Under the pieces are notes generated by a model. The model worked only from the letters and a program-made list of their open reading frames with translations. It searched no databases and had not been told where the DNA came from. From contig NC_013791.2 in NCBI RefSeq assembly GCF_000005825.2, positions 2,232,001-2,296,000 on the forward strand: DNA of 64,000 nucleotides. Direction: 5' to 3'. The first letter of the stretch is position 1; every line of letters begins with the position of its first letter. Positions 9,102-17,241 of the stretch are shown one piece after another. This DNA is from Alkalihalophilus pseudofirmus OF4. Its GTDB lineage: Bacteria > Bacillota > Bacilli > Bacillales > Bacillaceae_D. The translations under genes and the position numbers were made by a program.

Positions 9102-9130
9102 AAATAAAGTGGCAAAATGCCACTTTATTT
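9102..9130 (-). terminator. Intrinsic terminator overlapping the rny stop codon
   Basis: On the minus strand AAATAAAGTGGCA pairs with TGCCACTTTATTT, a 13-base perfect stem, followed by TTTTTG. The rny stop codon TAA lies inside the stem. Confidence 0.88.
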
Positions 9131-10690
9131 AGCATACTCAACTGCCCTGGTCTCACGTATAACGGTAACGCGAATATGTCCTGGATAGTCAAGTTCATCT
9201 TCAATTTTCTTAGTGATATCTCGAGCAAGTTTATGAGCTCTCGTATCATCAACCACATCCGGTCTTACCATAATACGCACTTCACGACCAGCTTGGATCG
9301 CATACGTCTTTTCTACCCCTTCAAATGACTCTGATATCTCTTCTAGTTTCTCTAAACGACGAATGTACGTCTCAAGTGTTTCACGACGTGCACCTGGTCT
9401 TGCTGCAGATAGGGCATCTGCCGCTGCTACAAGTGTCGCTATGATAGAAGTTGCTTCAGTATCACCGTGATGGGAAGCAATGGAATTAATGACAACCGGG
9501 TGTTCTTTGTATTTCGTAGCCAGCTCAACACCAATTTCAACATGGCTTCCTTCTACTTCATGGTCAATTGCTTTACCGATATCATGAAGTAAGCCGGCAC
9601 GCTTAGCTAATTTCACATCTTCACCTAATTCAGCAGCCATCAGACCTGTTAAATGTGCAACCTCCATAGAGTGCTTAAGCACATTTTGTCCGTAACTAGT
9701 TCTGAATTTTAATCTACCTAAGATCTTAATGAGATCTGGATGCAAGCCATGAATACCCATTTCAAAGGTTGTCTGCTCTCCGTATTCACGAATTGCTTCA
9801 TCAACTTCACGTCTTGATTTATCAACCATCTCTTCAATTCTAGCAGGATGAATTCTTCCATCTTGTACAAGTTTCTCAAGCGCTGTACGAGCAATCTCAC
9901 GACGAATAGGATCAAATCCTGATAAAATAACTGCCTCAGGAGTATCATCAATAATAAGGTCTATCCCAGTTAATGTTTCTAATGCACGGATATTACGTCC
10001 TTCACGACCAATAATACGACCTTTCATTTCATCGTTCGGTAAGTTGACAACTGATACAGTTGTTTCTGCAACATGGTCAGCAGAACAACGCTGGATTGCA
10101 AGTGATAATACTTCTCTTGCTTTCTTATCTGCTTCTTCTTTTGCTTGTGCCATTCGCTCCTTGATAATAAGTGCTGTTTCATGAGCAAGCTCTTGCTCAA
10201 CTTCGGTACGAATTGCCTCACGAGCTTCTTCCCGAGAAAATCCAGAGATGCGCTCAAGCTCTGCTTGATGCTTGTTCAAGATTTCCTCCACTTTGCTATC
10301 CATCTCTTCAACTTGTCGTTGTTTTTTGGTGAGAGACTCCTCCCTCTTGTCCAAAGACTCCTCTTTCTTATCTAAGGTTTCACTTTTACGGTCAAGAATC
10401 TCTTCTTTTTGAACCAAACGATTCTCTTGTTTTTGAATCTCATTTCTCCGTTCACGAATGTCCTGTTCAGCTTCAATGCGAATTTTGTGAGCCTCATCCT
10501 TCACTTCCAGAATGGCCTCTTTCTTACTCGCTTCAGCTTCACGTCTAGCATCTTCAACAATTTGTTTTGCTGCATGTTCCGCGCTGGAAATTTTCGCTTC
10601 TGCAATGGATCGTCTAACAAGATATCCAACAACTGCACTTACTGCAGAGACAACAAGCAAAATGGAGATGAACATTACCATACTTTCCAT
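9125..10690 (-). CDS. rny: Ribonuclease Y
   Basis: RNase Y is the membrane-anchored endoribonuclease that initiates mRNA decay in Firmicutes. The 521-residue protein has an N-terminal transmembrane helix (about residues 5-25), a long charged coiled coil (about 30-200), a KH domain with [12 protein letters not shown] near residue 230, and an HD domain with [20 protein letters not shown] and SHHGDTEA. It ends EYAK like other family members. A GGGGAGG site lies 9 bases before the start. It is the catalytic partner of the RicA complex encoded nearby. Confidence 0.98.
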   Translation of the reverse strand: MESMVMFISILLVVSAVSAVVGYLVRRSIAEAKISSAEHAAKQIVEDARREAEASKKEAILEVKDEAHKIRIEAEQDIRERRNEIQKQENRLVQKEEILDRKSETLDKKEESLDKREESLTKKQRQVEEMDSKVEEILNKHQAELERISGFSREEAREAIRTEVEQELAHETALIIKERMAQAKEEADKKAREVLSLAIQRCSADHVAETTVSVVNLPNDEMKGRIIGREGRNIRALETLTGIDLIIDDTPEAVILSGFDPIRREIARTALEKLVQDGRIHPARIEEMVDKSRREVDEAIREYGEQTTFEMGIHGLHPDLIKILGRLKFRTSYGQNVLKHSMEVAHLTGLMAAELGEDVKLAKRAGLLHDIGKAIDHEVEGSHVEIGVELATKYKEHPVVINSIASHHGDTEATSIIATLVAAADALSAARPGARRETLETYIRRLEKLEEISESFEGVEKTYAIQAGREVRIMVRPDVVDDTRAHKLARDITKKIEDELDYPGHIRVTVIRETRAVEYAK

Positions 10691-10852
10691 ATTCTTTCAC
10701 CTCCCCTTGCTATCTAATTGTTGGTTCCAATTGTGTCATACTTTCATTAATTAAAAGATGCATACGATAGTATACAGTGGTTGCGGAATAAATAATATGA
10801 CAAAAAAAATACACCGCATTCTCCCTAATTGTAAGCCTCGATACTTGTGATG

Positions 10853-11497
10853 TCAAGTGTTGTCAATCCTGATGACTTCACTGATTCCATCCTGTATTGA
10901 TACTTGATAAGCCAAGTCCCCAGACTCTGCTAAATGCTGATTATGGGTGATCATAATGATTTGTCTGCCAAACATCGTACTCAAAGATTTTAAAAATTCA
11001 TATAAATAATATACATATTCCCCCGACACATGTTTCCCTGGCTCATCTAAAAGCAGCGGTCCTTCAACTTTTGGCTGAATTGTTTCCATGAGTGCTACGC
11101 GTAGAGCTAACGTAACAATATCAACAACCCCGCCTCCCCTTGCATCTTGAGGTTTCGTTTTCACCTTAATCCCTTCATAATCTGAAACAACATAAAATTC
11201 AGCTACTGCTTTATTTCCTTGCTCTTCTATTTCTATTTGAAAAGAAAATAGAGGTCCAAATACATACTGAAGAGCATTTGTCACTAACGTCTCCATTTGC
11301 TGTTTGGCTTGTTCTCTAGCATACTCCGCAGATTGCTGAAGTAAAAGTCTAGCTTTCTCATACGTTTCAATTGTTTCTTTATACTCTAATACAGACTGTT
11401 CTTTCTTCTTCATCTGCTCTATAAGTAAACGCCTCTTTGCATCTTGACGTGTCCATTCATCATGGGCCTTTTTCAGTGAGAGCTCTATTTGGTTCAT
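10853..11497 (-). CDS. Rad50/SMC-like ATPase, C-terminal half (signature, Walker B)
   Basis: This 214-residue protein looks like the C-terminal half of a Rad50-type ATPase. Residues about 5-75 are coiled coil, followed by a small lobe, a signature-like RGGGVVDIVTLAL (120-132), a Walker B with LLLDEP (148-153, D151 and E152) and a switch-like MITHN with H185. There is no Walker A, which is found instead on the protein encoded two genes upstream. A longer frame begins at 11530 and would overlap the previous gene by 8 bases, but AGGAAGGAGA lies directly before the ATG at 11497. It is the last gene of the cassette downstream of recA. No DNA-repair role has been shown, so function is inferred from motifs. 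Confidence 0.8.
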   Translation of the reverse strand: MNQIELSLKKAHDEWTRQDAKRRLLIEQMKKKEQSVLEYKETIETYEKARLLLQQSAEYAREQAKQQMETLVTNALQYVFGPLFSFQIEIEEQGNKAVAEFYVVSDYEGIKVKTKPQDARGGGVVDIVTLALRVALMETIQPKVEGPLLLDEPGKHVSGEYVYYLYEFLKSLSTMFGRQIIMITHNQHLAESGDLAYQVSIQDGISEVIRIDNT

Positions 11498-11522
11498 TCT
11501 CTCCTTCCTAAGGTCTCCTTGA

Positions 11523-11774
11523 TTATTCATTATTAATTAGCTCCCGAGGAATAAGTGCCCATGTGTCATTTAACGATTGTTCAATCTCACGTTCCAATCG
11601 ATTAATTTCGTCATCTAATGAGTCCGGGGAGACACCTAAGTCTTCTAATTCATTTAAGAGACGAGTTCGTTGATTTTCTAGCTCCTCTAATTTAGCTTCC
11701 GCTCTGTATCTCATATCCCTTGCTTTATCAATCGCTTTTCTCATCGTAGTTAAATCTTGTTCAACGTGTTTCAT
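11523..11774 (-). CDS. Small coiled-coil protein of the split Rad50-like cassette
   Basis: An 83-residue, highly charged, helical protein of unknown function. Two predicted coiled-coil stretches (about residues 3-45 and 52-70) flank a short loop GVSPDS. It contains no Cys and no nucleotide-binding motif. The long frame extends to 11837 inside the upstream gene, but AGGAGGG lies 6 bases before the ATG at 11774, giving a 14-base gap from the upstream stop. It is encoded exactly between the N-terminal and C-terminal halves of a Rad50-like ATPase, where the returning coiled-coil arm of a normal Rad50 would be, so a structural role in that complex is plausible. Confidence 0.7.
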   Translation of the reverse strand: MKHVEQDLTTMRKAIDKARDMRYRAEAKLEELENQRTRLLNELEDLGVSPDSLDDEINRLEREIEQSLNDTWALIPRELINNE

Positions 11775-11788
11775 AATAGCCCTCCTGA

Positions 11789-13216
11789 TTATTGATTTTT
11801 GCTCCCTTGCTCTAAACTGCTCCCGCAAGTCGGGCATGTTCCAATATGCATTAATTGTTCTTCAAATTCTCGTTCTAACCTTTGCATCTCTTCTGTTTTT
11901 TGATTCATAAAACGATTTCCTTCGATGATTCTAGTGTTCACCTCATGCATTTGTTCCTTTAATTGCTTAAGCCTTTGATAATTCATCAGCTTATGCTCTA
12001 ATTTTTCTCTATGGCTCTCTGCTTCTTTCGTATGCTGGACTTTTCTATACATATCGTTCGTTGTTTCTATTGCTTTTTCAACTTGTTTATACAGTACATG
12101 AAGTTGTCTTAATTGCTCAACTTTAGCTCTTTTCTTTTCAATGACAGCAAGAATTGACCAATCTTTTTCCTGGATAAAATCAGTTTGCGCCAACTGGCGG
12201 TTAATCTGATTTTTTTGTTCAATCATTTGACTGTAACGTTGCTTTAGTTTTATTAGCTCTTGCTTTTGGCTTACCTTATCTTGTATAAGCTCCCAAGCTC
12301 CTTGAGCATCCGAAATATGCTTCGTTTTATCAATCCATTCTCTGCACTTATTAATCGACTGCCCTACCAGTTCAATCTCAGCACGTTTATGATCAAGTGA
12401 CTTGGCGTAGGCATGGGTTTGTTTTATATGATTCCAGGCTTCCTCCCATAAGTGAACCTGTTCCACTAATTGTAACTGTGTAACAGTCTCCTCTTTTTCT
12501 TTTGAAAGCTTTTGAAGAGCAGACTTAAGTTCATAGAGGTTATCAAGCTTTCGTTCGGCATGTTTCAGCTTATCTAACTTTTCTCCTGCTTGATCAAGCT
12601 TTGTCCGTTGCTTATCAAGAGTTTGATATGGTTCTAGTTCTACTGTAAGGTGCTCTAGTTCTGTTTCTTCCATTTTCACCCGCTGATTAAGGCCCGAAAG
12701 ATCTTTTGAAGTATCTCTGATAGCCATATCAAGAAAATGCGCCCCGCTAATTCTTCCAATCGTTTTTGCACGCAGAGAAGATGTCTGCTCTAATAAAAAA
12801 GGACCATCTAATTGTTGAGAAAGGTGGATGATTAAATCATGATCTCTATCTACTCTTAGCGGCTGCATGCCATGTGCATCAAGCACCTCTTGTGGAACAT
12901 GTATGCCAAAGCCCTCTAGTACAAGATCTTCTTTATTTGGTTCTTTAATTATGTATCGATTTTTTGAGCTTGTCCTCTCTCTCACAATCGTTACCCCATG
13001 AGTAAAGGTAAGCGTCACCCTTGCAAAATCAGCCCCAACTCTCATAAAATCCGTTCCTCTTGGCTGATTAAACAATACCCACCTTACCCCTCGTATTATA
13101 GCTGTTTTCCCACTATCAGACTGTCCAACTAATACATTTAATCCTGCAGAAAATTCAATGGTTGTATCTAAATGAGATTGAAAGTTTTCTAATCGAAGCG
13201 AAGCGATATTATTCAT
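11789..13216 (-). CDS. Rad50/SMC-like ATPase, N-terminal half ending in a CXXC zinc hook
   Basis: A 475-residue protein with a Rad50-like N-terminal head: LENFQSH near residue 10 and the Walker A GQSDSGKT at 31-38. A long heptad-rich coiled coil runs from about residue 170 to 450. It ends 11 residues after a C461-P-T-C464 motif, which matches the Rad50 zinc hook. The signature, Walker B and returning coil are missing from this chain and are encoded by the two downstream genes. It overlaps the preceding nuclease gene by 8 bases and has a GGGGGGAG site. The three proteins together (475+83+214) approach the length of a short intact Rad50/SbcC. Confidence 0.82.
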   Translation of the reverse strand: MNNIASLRLENFQSHLDTTIEFSAGLNVLVGQSDSGKTAIIRGVRWVLFNQPRGTDFMRVGADFARVTLTFTHGVTIVRERTSSKNRYIIKEPNKEDLVLEGFGIHVPQEVLDAHGMQPLRVDRDHDLIIHLSQQLDGPFLLEQTSSLRAKTIGRISGAHFLDMAIRDTSKDLSGLNQRVKMEETELEHLTVELEPYQTLDKQRTKLDQAGEKLDKLKHAERKLDNLYELKSALQKLSKEKEETVTQLQLVEQVHLWEEAWNHIKQTHAYAKSLDHKRAEIELVGQSINKCREWIDKTKHISDAQGAWELIQDKVSQKQELIKLKQRYSQMIEQKNQINRQLAQTDFIQEKDWSILAVIEKKRAKVEQLRQLHVLYKQVEKAIETTNDMYRKVQHTKEAESHREKLEHKLMNYQRLKQLKEQMHEVNTRIIEGNRFMNQKTEEMQRLEREFEEQLMHIGTCPTCGSSLEQGSKNQ

Positions 13217-14201
13217 CGTCTCCCCCCTTCCAGGTCTCCTCTATGATCGTAATCCTTCGTAAAGCTTCTTGACGAACTTTTTCTTCAACATTTGATAAAG
13301 CAGCAATTTCAGCTATAATATCTCCCATTTTTAGCGACTTAAACTCTGATTGTTCCTTTACTTGCTGTACAAACTCATGTAATTTTTCTTCTTGGTGCAC
13401 AGCTTTTTCTAAGTACGTACGATCAAGGACGTCGTCCCCTTTTTCAGCCGTTTGTAATGGATGCAGCGTAAGATTGATTGCGCCAGTTGAATCAATGGTA
13501 CCTAGAACATATTGGGGGATTCTGCTAATCTCGGTCCAGTGGTTATTTACCCTTGCCATCGCACCAGGGTTACATATATATTTACCATCACGTTCTTTAA
13601 GCCCAAAGCCTCCATGAAAATGGCCTGTTAATACGATATCAGCACTCGTTCCCCATATATGATCAATTAATGTGTGGGGAATTCCATCTGGCAATGCTTT
13701 TTCTACTAACATACTGTGTACTAAGTGAATCATGACGTCTGCCTCGTGCTCATTATTAGGATAATAATCAAGCTTAGGATCACGTTGGTCAAGATCATAA
13801 TGATATGGCTGACCGGAGATTTGCACCTTCACACCGTTCTTTTCTATTAATACAGGCGCATCAGGCTGGATGACAGTCATTAATCCAAAGGAATCTAAGA
13901 GCCCAAGCATTGTTCGTGAGATTGTTTCTGGGTTATGTCCATATGTATCATGATTCCCCGCAATTGCAAAGATAGGCATTTCGGCTTCTTTAAATAGACG
14001 AGCAAACTGACCAACTACATTGGGAGAAAGATCTGGACGGTCAAATACATCTCCTCCATGCAGGAGGACATCTACCTTCTCACGGTTAGCGATCGTTATC
14101 ACTTCTTTAATTTTAGTGGTCATCGTTTCTACAAATGAATCTTTTCTATTTTTAGGGGTCGTCCCTCTAATATGGGTATCCGTTATATATAAAAATTTCA
14201 T
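13209..14201 (-). CDS. Mre11/SbcD-like DNA repair exonuclease (calcineurin-like phosphoesterase)
   Basis: A 330-residue metallophosphoesterase with every nuclease motif: D8-x-H10 in ITDTHIRG, GGDVFD with D51, GNHD with N83/H84, H162 in LVHSM and GHFHG with H194/H196. It resembles the Mre11/SbcD/phage gp47 group more than general phosphatases. A C-terminal helical tail from about residue 270 may bind the ATPase coiled coil. It is the first gene of a four-gene set whose other members form a Rad50-like ATPase. It starts only 20 bases after the recA terminator stem, so transcription may depend on read-through from recA. Confidence 0.85.
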   Translation of the reverse strand: MKFLYITDTHIRGTTPKNRKDSFVETMTTKIKEVITIANREKVDVLLHGGDVFDRPDLSPNVVGQFARLFKEAEMPIFAIAGNHDTYGHNPETISRTMLGLLDSFGLMTVIQPDAPVLIEKNGVKVQISGQPYHYDLDQRDPKLDYYPNNEHEADVMIHLVHSMLVEKALPDGIPHTLIDHIWGTSADIVLTGHFHGGFGLKERDGKYICNPGAMARVNNHWTEISRIPQYVLGTIDSTGAINLTLHPLQTAEKGDDVLDRTYLEKAVHQEEKLHEFVQQVKEQSEFKSLKMGDIIAEIAALSNVEEKVRQEALRRITIIEETWKGGDDE

Positions 14202-14218
14202 CGCACACCTCGAATGTT

Positions 14219-14254
14219 AAAAGAATAAGCACCTAAACTAGGTGCTTATTCTTA
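14219..14254 (-). terminator. Hairpin terminator after recA
   Basis: A perfect 14-base-pair inverted repeat, AAGAATAAGCACCT/AGGTGCTTATTCTT (14221-14234 and 14240-14253), is followed on the minus strand by TTTT. It lies about 85 bases after the recA stop and 20 bases before the nuclease gene. The A-rich stem base also allows partial read-through. Confidence 0.8.
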
Positions 14255-14339
14255 ATTTCAATATGATTTTCGCTAGAGCATGTTTCATCAACCGTGTTAA
14301 CGTATAGATTAAATGATCACAAGCTCTATTTCAATCTGA

Positions 14340-15389
14340 TTATTTTAAGTCTAATGGCACATCTTCAAATTCTTCATCAGTAGCTGGGTCTACTTTTATT
14401 TCTCCGTTTAACCCGTGATGATCACGAATAAGCGTTTCAATTTCAGAAGCAACATCAGGGTTTTCTTTTAAATATTGCTTAGAATTTTCCCGGCCTTGAC
14501 CAAGACGCTCCTCTTTAAAAGAATACCATGCTCCGCTTTTTAGAACAATATCAAGATCTGCAGCAATGTCTAAGATAGAACCTTCGCGTGAGATCCCTTC
14601 TCCGTACATAATATCTACTTCTGCTTGTCTAAATGGCGGCGCTACTTTATTTTTAACTACTTTAATCTTCGTTTTATTACCGACCATATCGTTACCCTGC
14701 TTCAACGTTTCTGCACGGCGCACCTCAAGGCGGACAGAAGAATAGAACTTCAGTGCACGGCCTCCTGGTGTTGTTTCTGGGTTCCCAAACATAACCCCTA
14801 CTTTTTCACGGATCTGGTTAATGAATACAGCAATCGTCTTCGACTTATTAATTGCTCCTGATAATTTACGAAGAGCTTGAGACATAAGTCTAGCCTGCAG
14901 ACCAACGTGGCTGTCTCCCATATCCCCTTCGATTTCTGCTTTTGGCACAAGAGCCGCCACACTATCTATGACGATCATATCAACTGCTCCGCTGCGCACT
15001 AATGCTTCTGCAATTTCAAGAGCTTGCTCACCTGTGTCCGGCTGTGATAATAGCAATTCATCAATATTGACTCCAAGTTTCTGAGCATAAACCGGATCAA
15101 GCGCATGCTCTGCATCAATAAATGCCGCTTGGCCGCCGTTACGCTGAATTTCAGCAATTGCATGCAAAGCAACCGTCGTTTTACCAGATGATTCTGGTCC
15201 GTACACTTCAATAATACGGCCGCGAGGATACCCGCCTACTCCTAGTGCAATATCAAGTGCCAGCGCACCACTGGATACAGTTGATACACGTTGATCGACT
15301 TGCTCTCCTAATTTCATAATTGAACCTTTACCAAATTGCTTTTCGATTTGGCGAAGCGCCATATCAAGAGCTGCTTTACGATCACCCAT
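14340..15389 (-). CDS. recA: Recombinase A
   Basis: RecA forms filaments on single-stranded DNA, catalyses strand exchange and triggers LexA self-cleavage. The 349-residue protein has the Walker [10 protein letters not shown] near residue 66, the MAW-type region [10 protein letters not shown], Walker [15 protein letters not shown], loop L1 and the L2 segment [11 protein letters not shown]. It has the usual acidic tail. The start [12 protein letters not shown] follows GGAGAG. Upstream are a good SigA promoter and a LexA box, so it is the SOS-controlled unit of this region. Its order after cinA is conserved but interrupted by a helicase gene. Confidence 0.99.
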   Translation of the reverse strand: MGDRKAALDMALRQIEKQFGKGSIMKLGEQVDQRVSTVSSGALALDIALGVGGYPRGRIIEVYGPESSGKTTVALHAIAEIQRNGGQAAFIDAEHALDPVYAQKLGVNIDELLLSQPDTGEQALEIAEALVRSGAVDMIVIDSVAALVPKAEIEGDMGDSHVGLQARLMSQALRKLSGAINKSKTIAVFINQIREKVGVMFGNPETTPGGRALKFYSSVRLEVRRAETLKQGNDMVGNKTKIKVVKNKVAPPFRQAEVDIMYGEGISREGSILDIAADLDIVLKSGAWYSFKEERLGQGRENSKQYLKENPDVASEIETLIRDHHGLNGEIKVDPATDEEFEDVPLDLK

Positions 15390-15459
15390 TGAACATCTCT
15401 CCTCTATATATAAACTAATCTATTAATCATATTGTTGAATGAAAGAATCTTACTTGTTC

Positions 15460-15488
15460 ATCATACCCTCTTTTGAGTCATTTGCCAA
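15460..15488 (-). promoter_or_regulatory. SigA promoter for recA
   Basis: On the minus strand TTGGCA (-35) and TATGAT (-10) are separated by 17 bases. The implied leader is about 65 bases. Confidence 0.82.
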
Positions 15489-15497
15489 TAGTTTTTA

Positions 15498-15511
15498 CGA
15501 ACATTTATTCG
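15498..15511 (-). promoter_or_regulatory. LexA (DinR) box at recA
   Basis: CGAATAAATGTTCG on the minus strand matches the Bacillus SOS box CGAAC-N4-GTTCG with a single change (T for C in the first half). It is very similar to the remembered B. subtilis recA box. It lies 9 bases upstream of the -35. Confidence 0.82.
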
Positions 15512-15577
15512 GTTTTTTATAGGAGTGAGGTTTGAAGCTTATGACGAAGGGAATTTCAAAGGTAGAGAAGAAGAGAA

Positions 15578-15615
15578 ATGCTAGACCAAACTTTCAGGAA
15601 AGAGAGGTCTAGCAT
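15578..15615 (-). terminator. Probable terminator after the DEAD-box helicase gene
   Basis: ATGCTAGACC and GGTCTAGCAT form a 10-base-pair stem around an 18-base loop. On the minus strand it is followed by a pyrimidine-rich run (TTCTCTTCTTC) rather than pure T, so termination may be incomplete. Confidence 0.6.
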
Positions 15616-15621
15616 CAAACG

Positions 15622-17241
15622 TTAAGAAGAACGAGCTTTCGTAGGGCGTGGTGTACGATTGTCGCGTTTTGGACGCGGTTTAGCTGGTTCAAGGTTTACA
15701 CGAGCCCCATTAATTCTTGAATAACGCAGGGCTTCATAAACAAATGGCGCTACATCTTCAGGCACTTCAACAAAAGTAAAGTTCTCGAAAATATCAATAC
15801 GGCCAATGGCTTTTCCAGGAATACCAACGAGTTCAGAAATTTCTTCAATTAGAATTTTAGGACTCATATTCACATTACGGCCGACATTAATAAAGAAACG
15901 CACCATTCCCTTAGCTCCGCCAGTCTCGCCAAAATTGTATCCTGCTTCCTCAGCTGCAGAATCATTTGAGAAATTCATTTTTAACAGGGCAGCCACTACA
16001 TCCTCAGGACTGTGGTCAGCTAACACTTCTTGTACGAGCGGTTTAAATAATTCAAATTCCTTTCCACCTGTATCAATTGTATCATGAACAAGCTTCTTCC
16101 ATGAACTTTGCTGCTTTTCTACCACATCTTCAATTGTCGGCACATCTTGTGAAGGAATGGCCATTTTTATTTCCTGTTCAATTGAGCGAAGATGCTTCAT
16201 TTCACGCGGGGTAACAAGTGTAAGAGCCAGCCCCTTACGTCCAGCTCGCCCGGTACGGCCAATTCGATGAACATAACTTTCCGGGTCTTGCGGGATATCA
16301 TAGTTAATTACATGAGTTACATTATCCACATCAATACCACGAGCAGCTACATCCGTTGCAATTAGAAATTCTATCGATGAATCCCTAAACTTCTTCATCA
16401 CCGCATCGCGCTGCGATTGTGTTAGGTCACCATGAAGCCCATCAGCTAAGTATCCTCTTGCTTGAAGGGCTTCTGTTAATTCAGCAACCCCTTTTTTGGT
16501 ACGGCAAAATAAAATACCAAGATCCACTTCTTCACTATCAATAATACGACAAAGGGAATCAATCTTATTACGTTCAAGCACTTTATAGTAAAGCTGATCG
16601 ATAGAAGGGGCAGTAACTTCCCCCTTATTAATCGTCACGGTTTTTGGAGTCGTCATATAACGGCGGGAAAGCTTTTTGATGGCAGGAGGCATAGTTGCTG
16701 AGAATAAAAGCGTCTGTCTTGCTCCTTTTACTTCTCGCAAAATCGACTCAATATCATCAACAAATCCCATATCAAGCATTTCATCCGCTTCATCTAACAC
16801 AATCGTGTGAACTTTATTTAATTGCAGCGTTTTCCGGCGGATATGATCAAGAATTCTTCCTGGTGTTCCGATCACAACTTGCACGCCTTGTTTTAATGCT
16901 TTAATCTGATGGCCGATCGATTGTCCGCCATAGATAGGCATTGTTCGAATTCGTTTATGAGCAGATAGTTTTTGCAATTCCCCTGACACTTGAATGGCGA
17001 GCTCTCTTGTTGGAGTTAGAATCAATGCTTGAACATAGCGCTCTTCGGTCACTTTATCAATAACAGGAATACCAAATGCGGCTGTTTTTCCCGTCCCTGT
17101 CTGTGCTTGTCCGATAACATCTCCGCCTTCAAGAATAACTGGAATAGCTTTTTCTTGAATAGGAGATGGTTCTTCAAAACCCATGTCCTTAATAGCGCGT
17201 TTAATTGGTTCTGAAATCTGAAAATCACTAAAATATGTCAT
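15622..17241 (-). CDS. DEAD-box ATP-dependent RNA helicase with DbpA-type RNA-binding domain
   Basis: A 539-residue RNA helicase. It has the Q motif PSPIQEKAIP, motif I AQTGTGKT, Ia PTREL, II DEAD, III SAT, and the second-domain motifs ARGIDV and HRIGRTGR. A linker then leads to a DbpA-like RNA-recognition domain (about 435-510, with RFFINVGR) and a basic tail PRPKRDNRTPRP. This architecture fits DeaD/YxiN-like proteins that bind rRNA or structured RNA. The longer frame to 17286 is not used, because the ATG at 17241 overlaps the cinA stop as TAATG with AAAAGGTGG upstream. Its place between cinA and recA is unusual compared with B. subtilis. Confidence 0.92.
   Translation of the reverse strand: MTYFSDFQISEPIKRAIKDMGFEEPSPIQEKAIPVILEGGDVIGQAQTGTGKTAAFGIPVIDKVTEERYVQALILTPTRELAIQVSGELQKLSAHKRIRTMPIYGGQSIGHQIKALKQGVQVVIGTPGRILDHIRRKTLQLNKVHTIVLDEADEMLDMGFVDDIESILREVKGARQTLLFSATMPPAIKKLSRRYMTTPKTVTINKGEVTAPSIDQLYYKVLERNKIDSLCRIIDSEEVDLGILFCRTKKGVAELTEALQARGYLADGLHGDLTQSQRDAVMKKFRDSSIEFLIATDVAARGIDVDNVTHVINYDIPQDPESYVHRIGRTGRAGRKGLALTLVTPREMKHLRSIEQEIKMAIPSQDVPTIEDVVEKQQSSWKKLVHDTIDTGGKEFELFKPLVQEVLADHSPEDVVAALLKMNFSNDSAAEEAGYNFGETGGAKGMVRFFINVGRNVNMSPKILIEEISELVGIPGKAIGRIDIFENFTFVEVPEDVAPFVYEALRYSRINGARVNLEPAKPRPKRDNRTPRPTKARSS

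Noticed and set aside
10853-13216. Possibility that the three ATPase genes are one Rad50 gene broken by mutations
   Set aside because: Each piece has its own strong Shine-Dalgarno and start, the break is exactly at the hook, and the motifs are intact; decay would not be expected to leave this pattern. It is not fully excluded without comparison to relatives.
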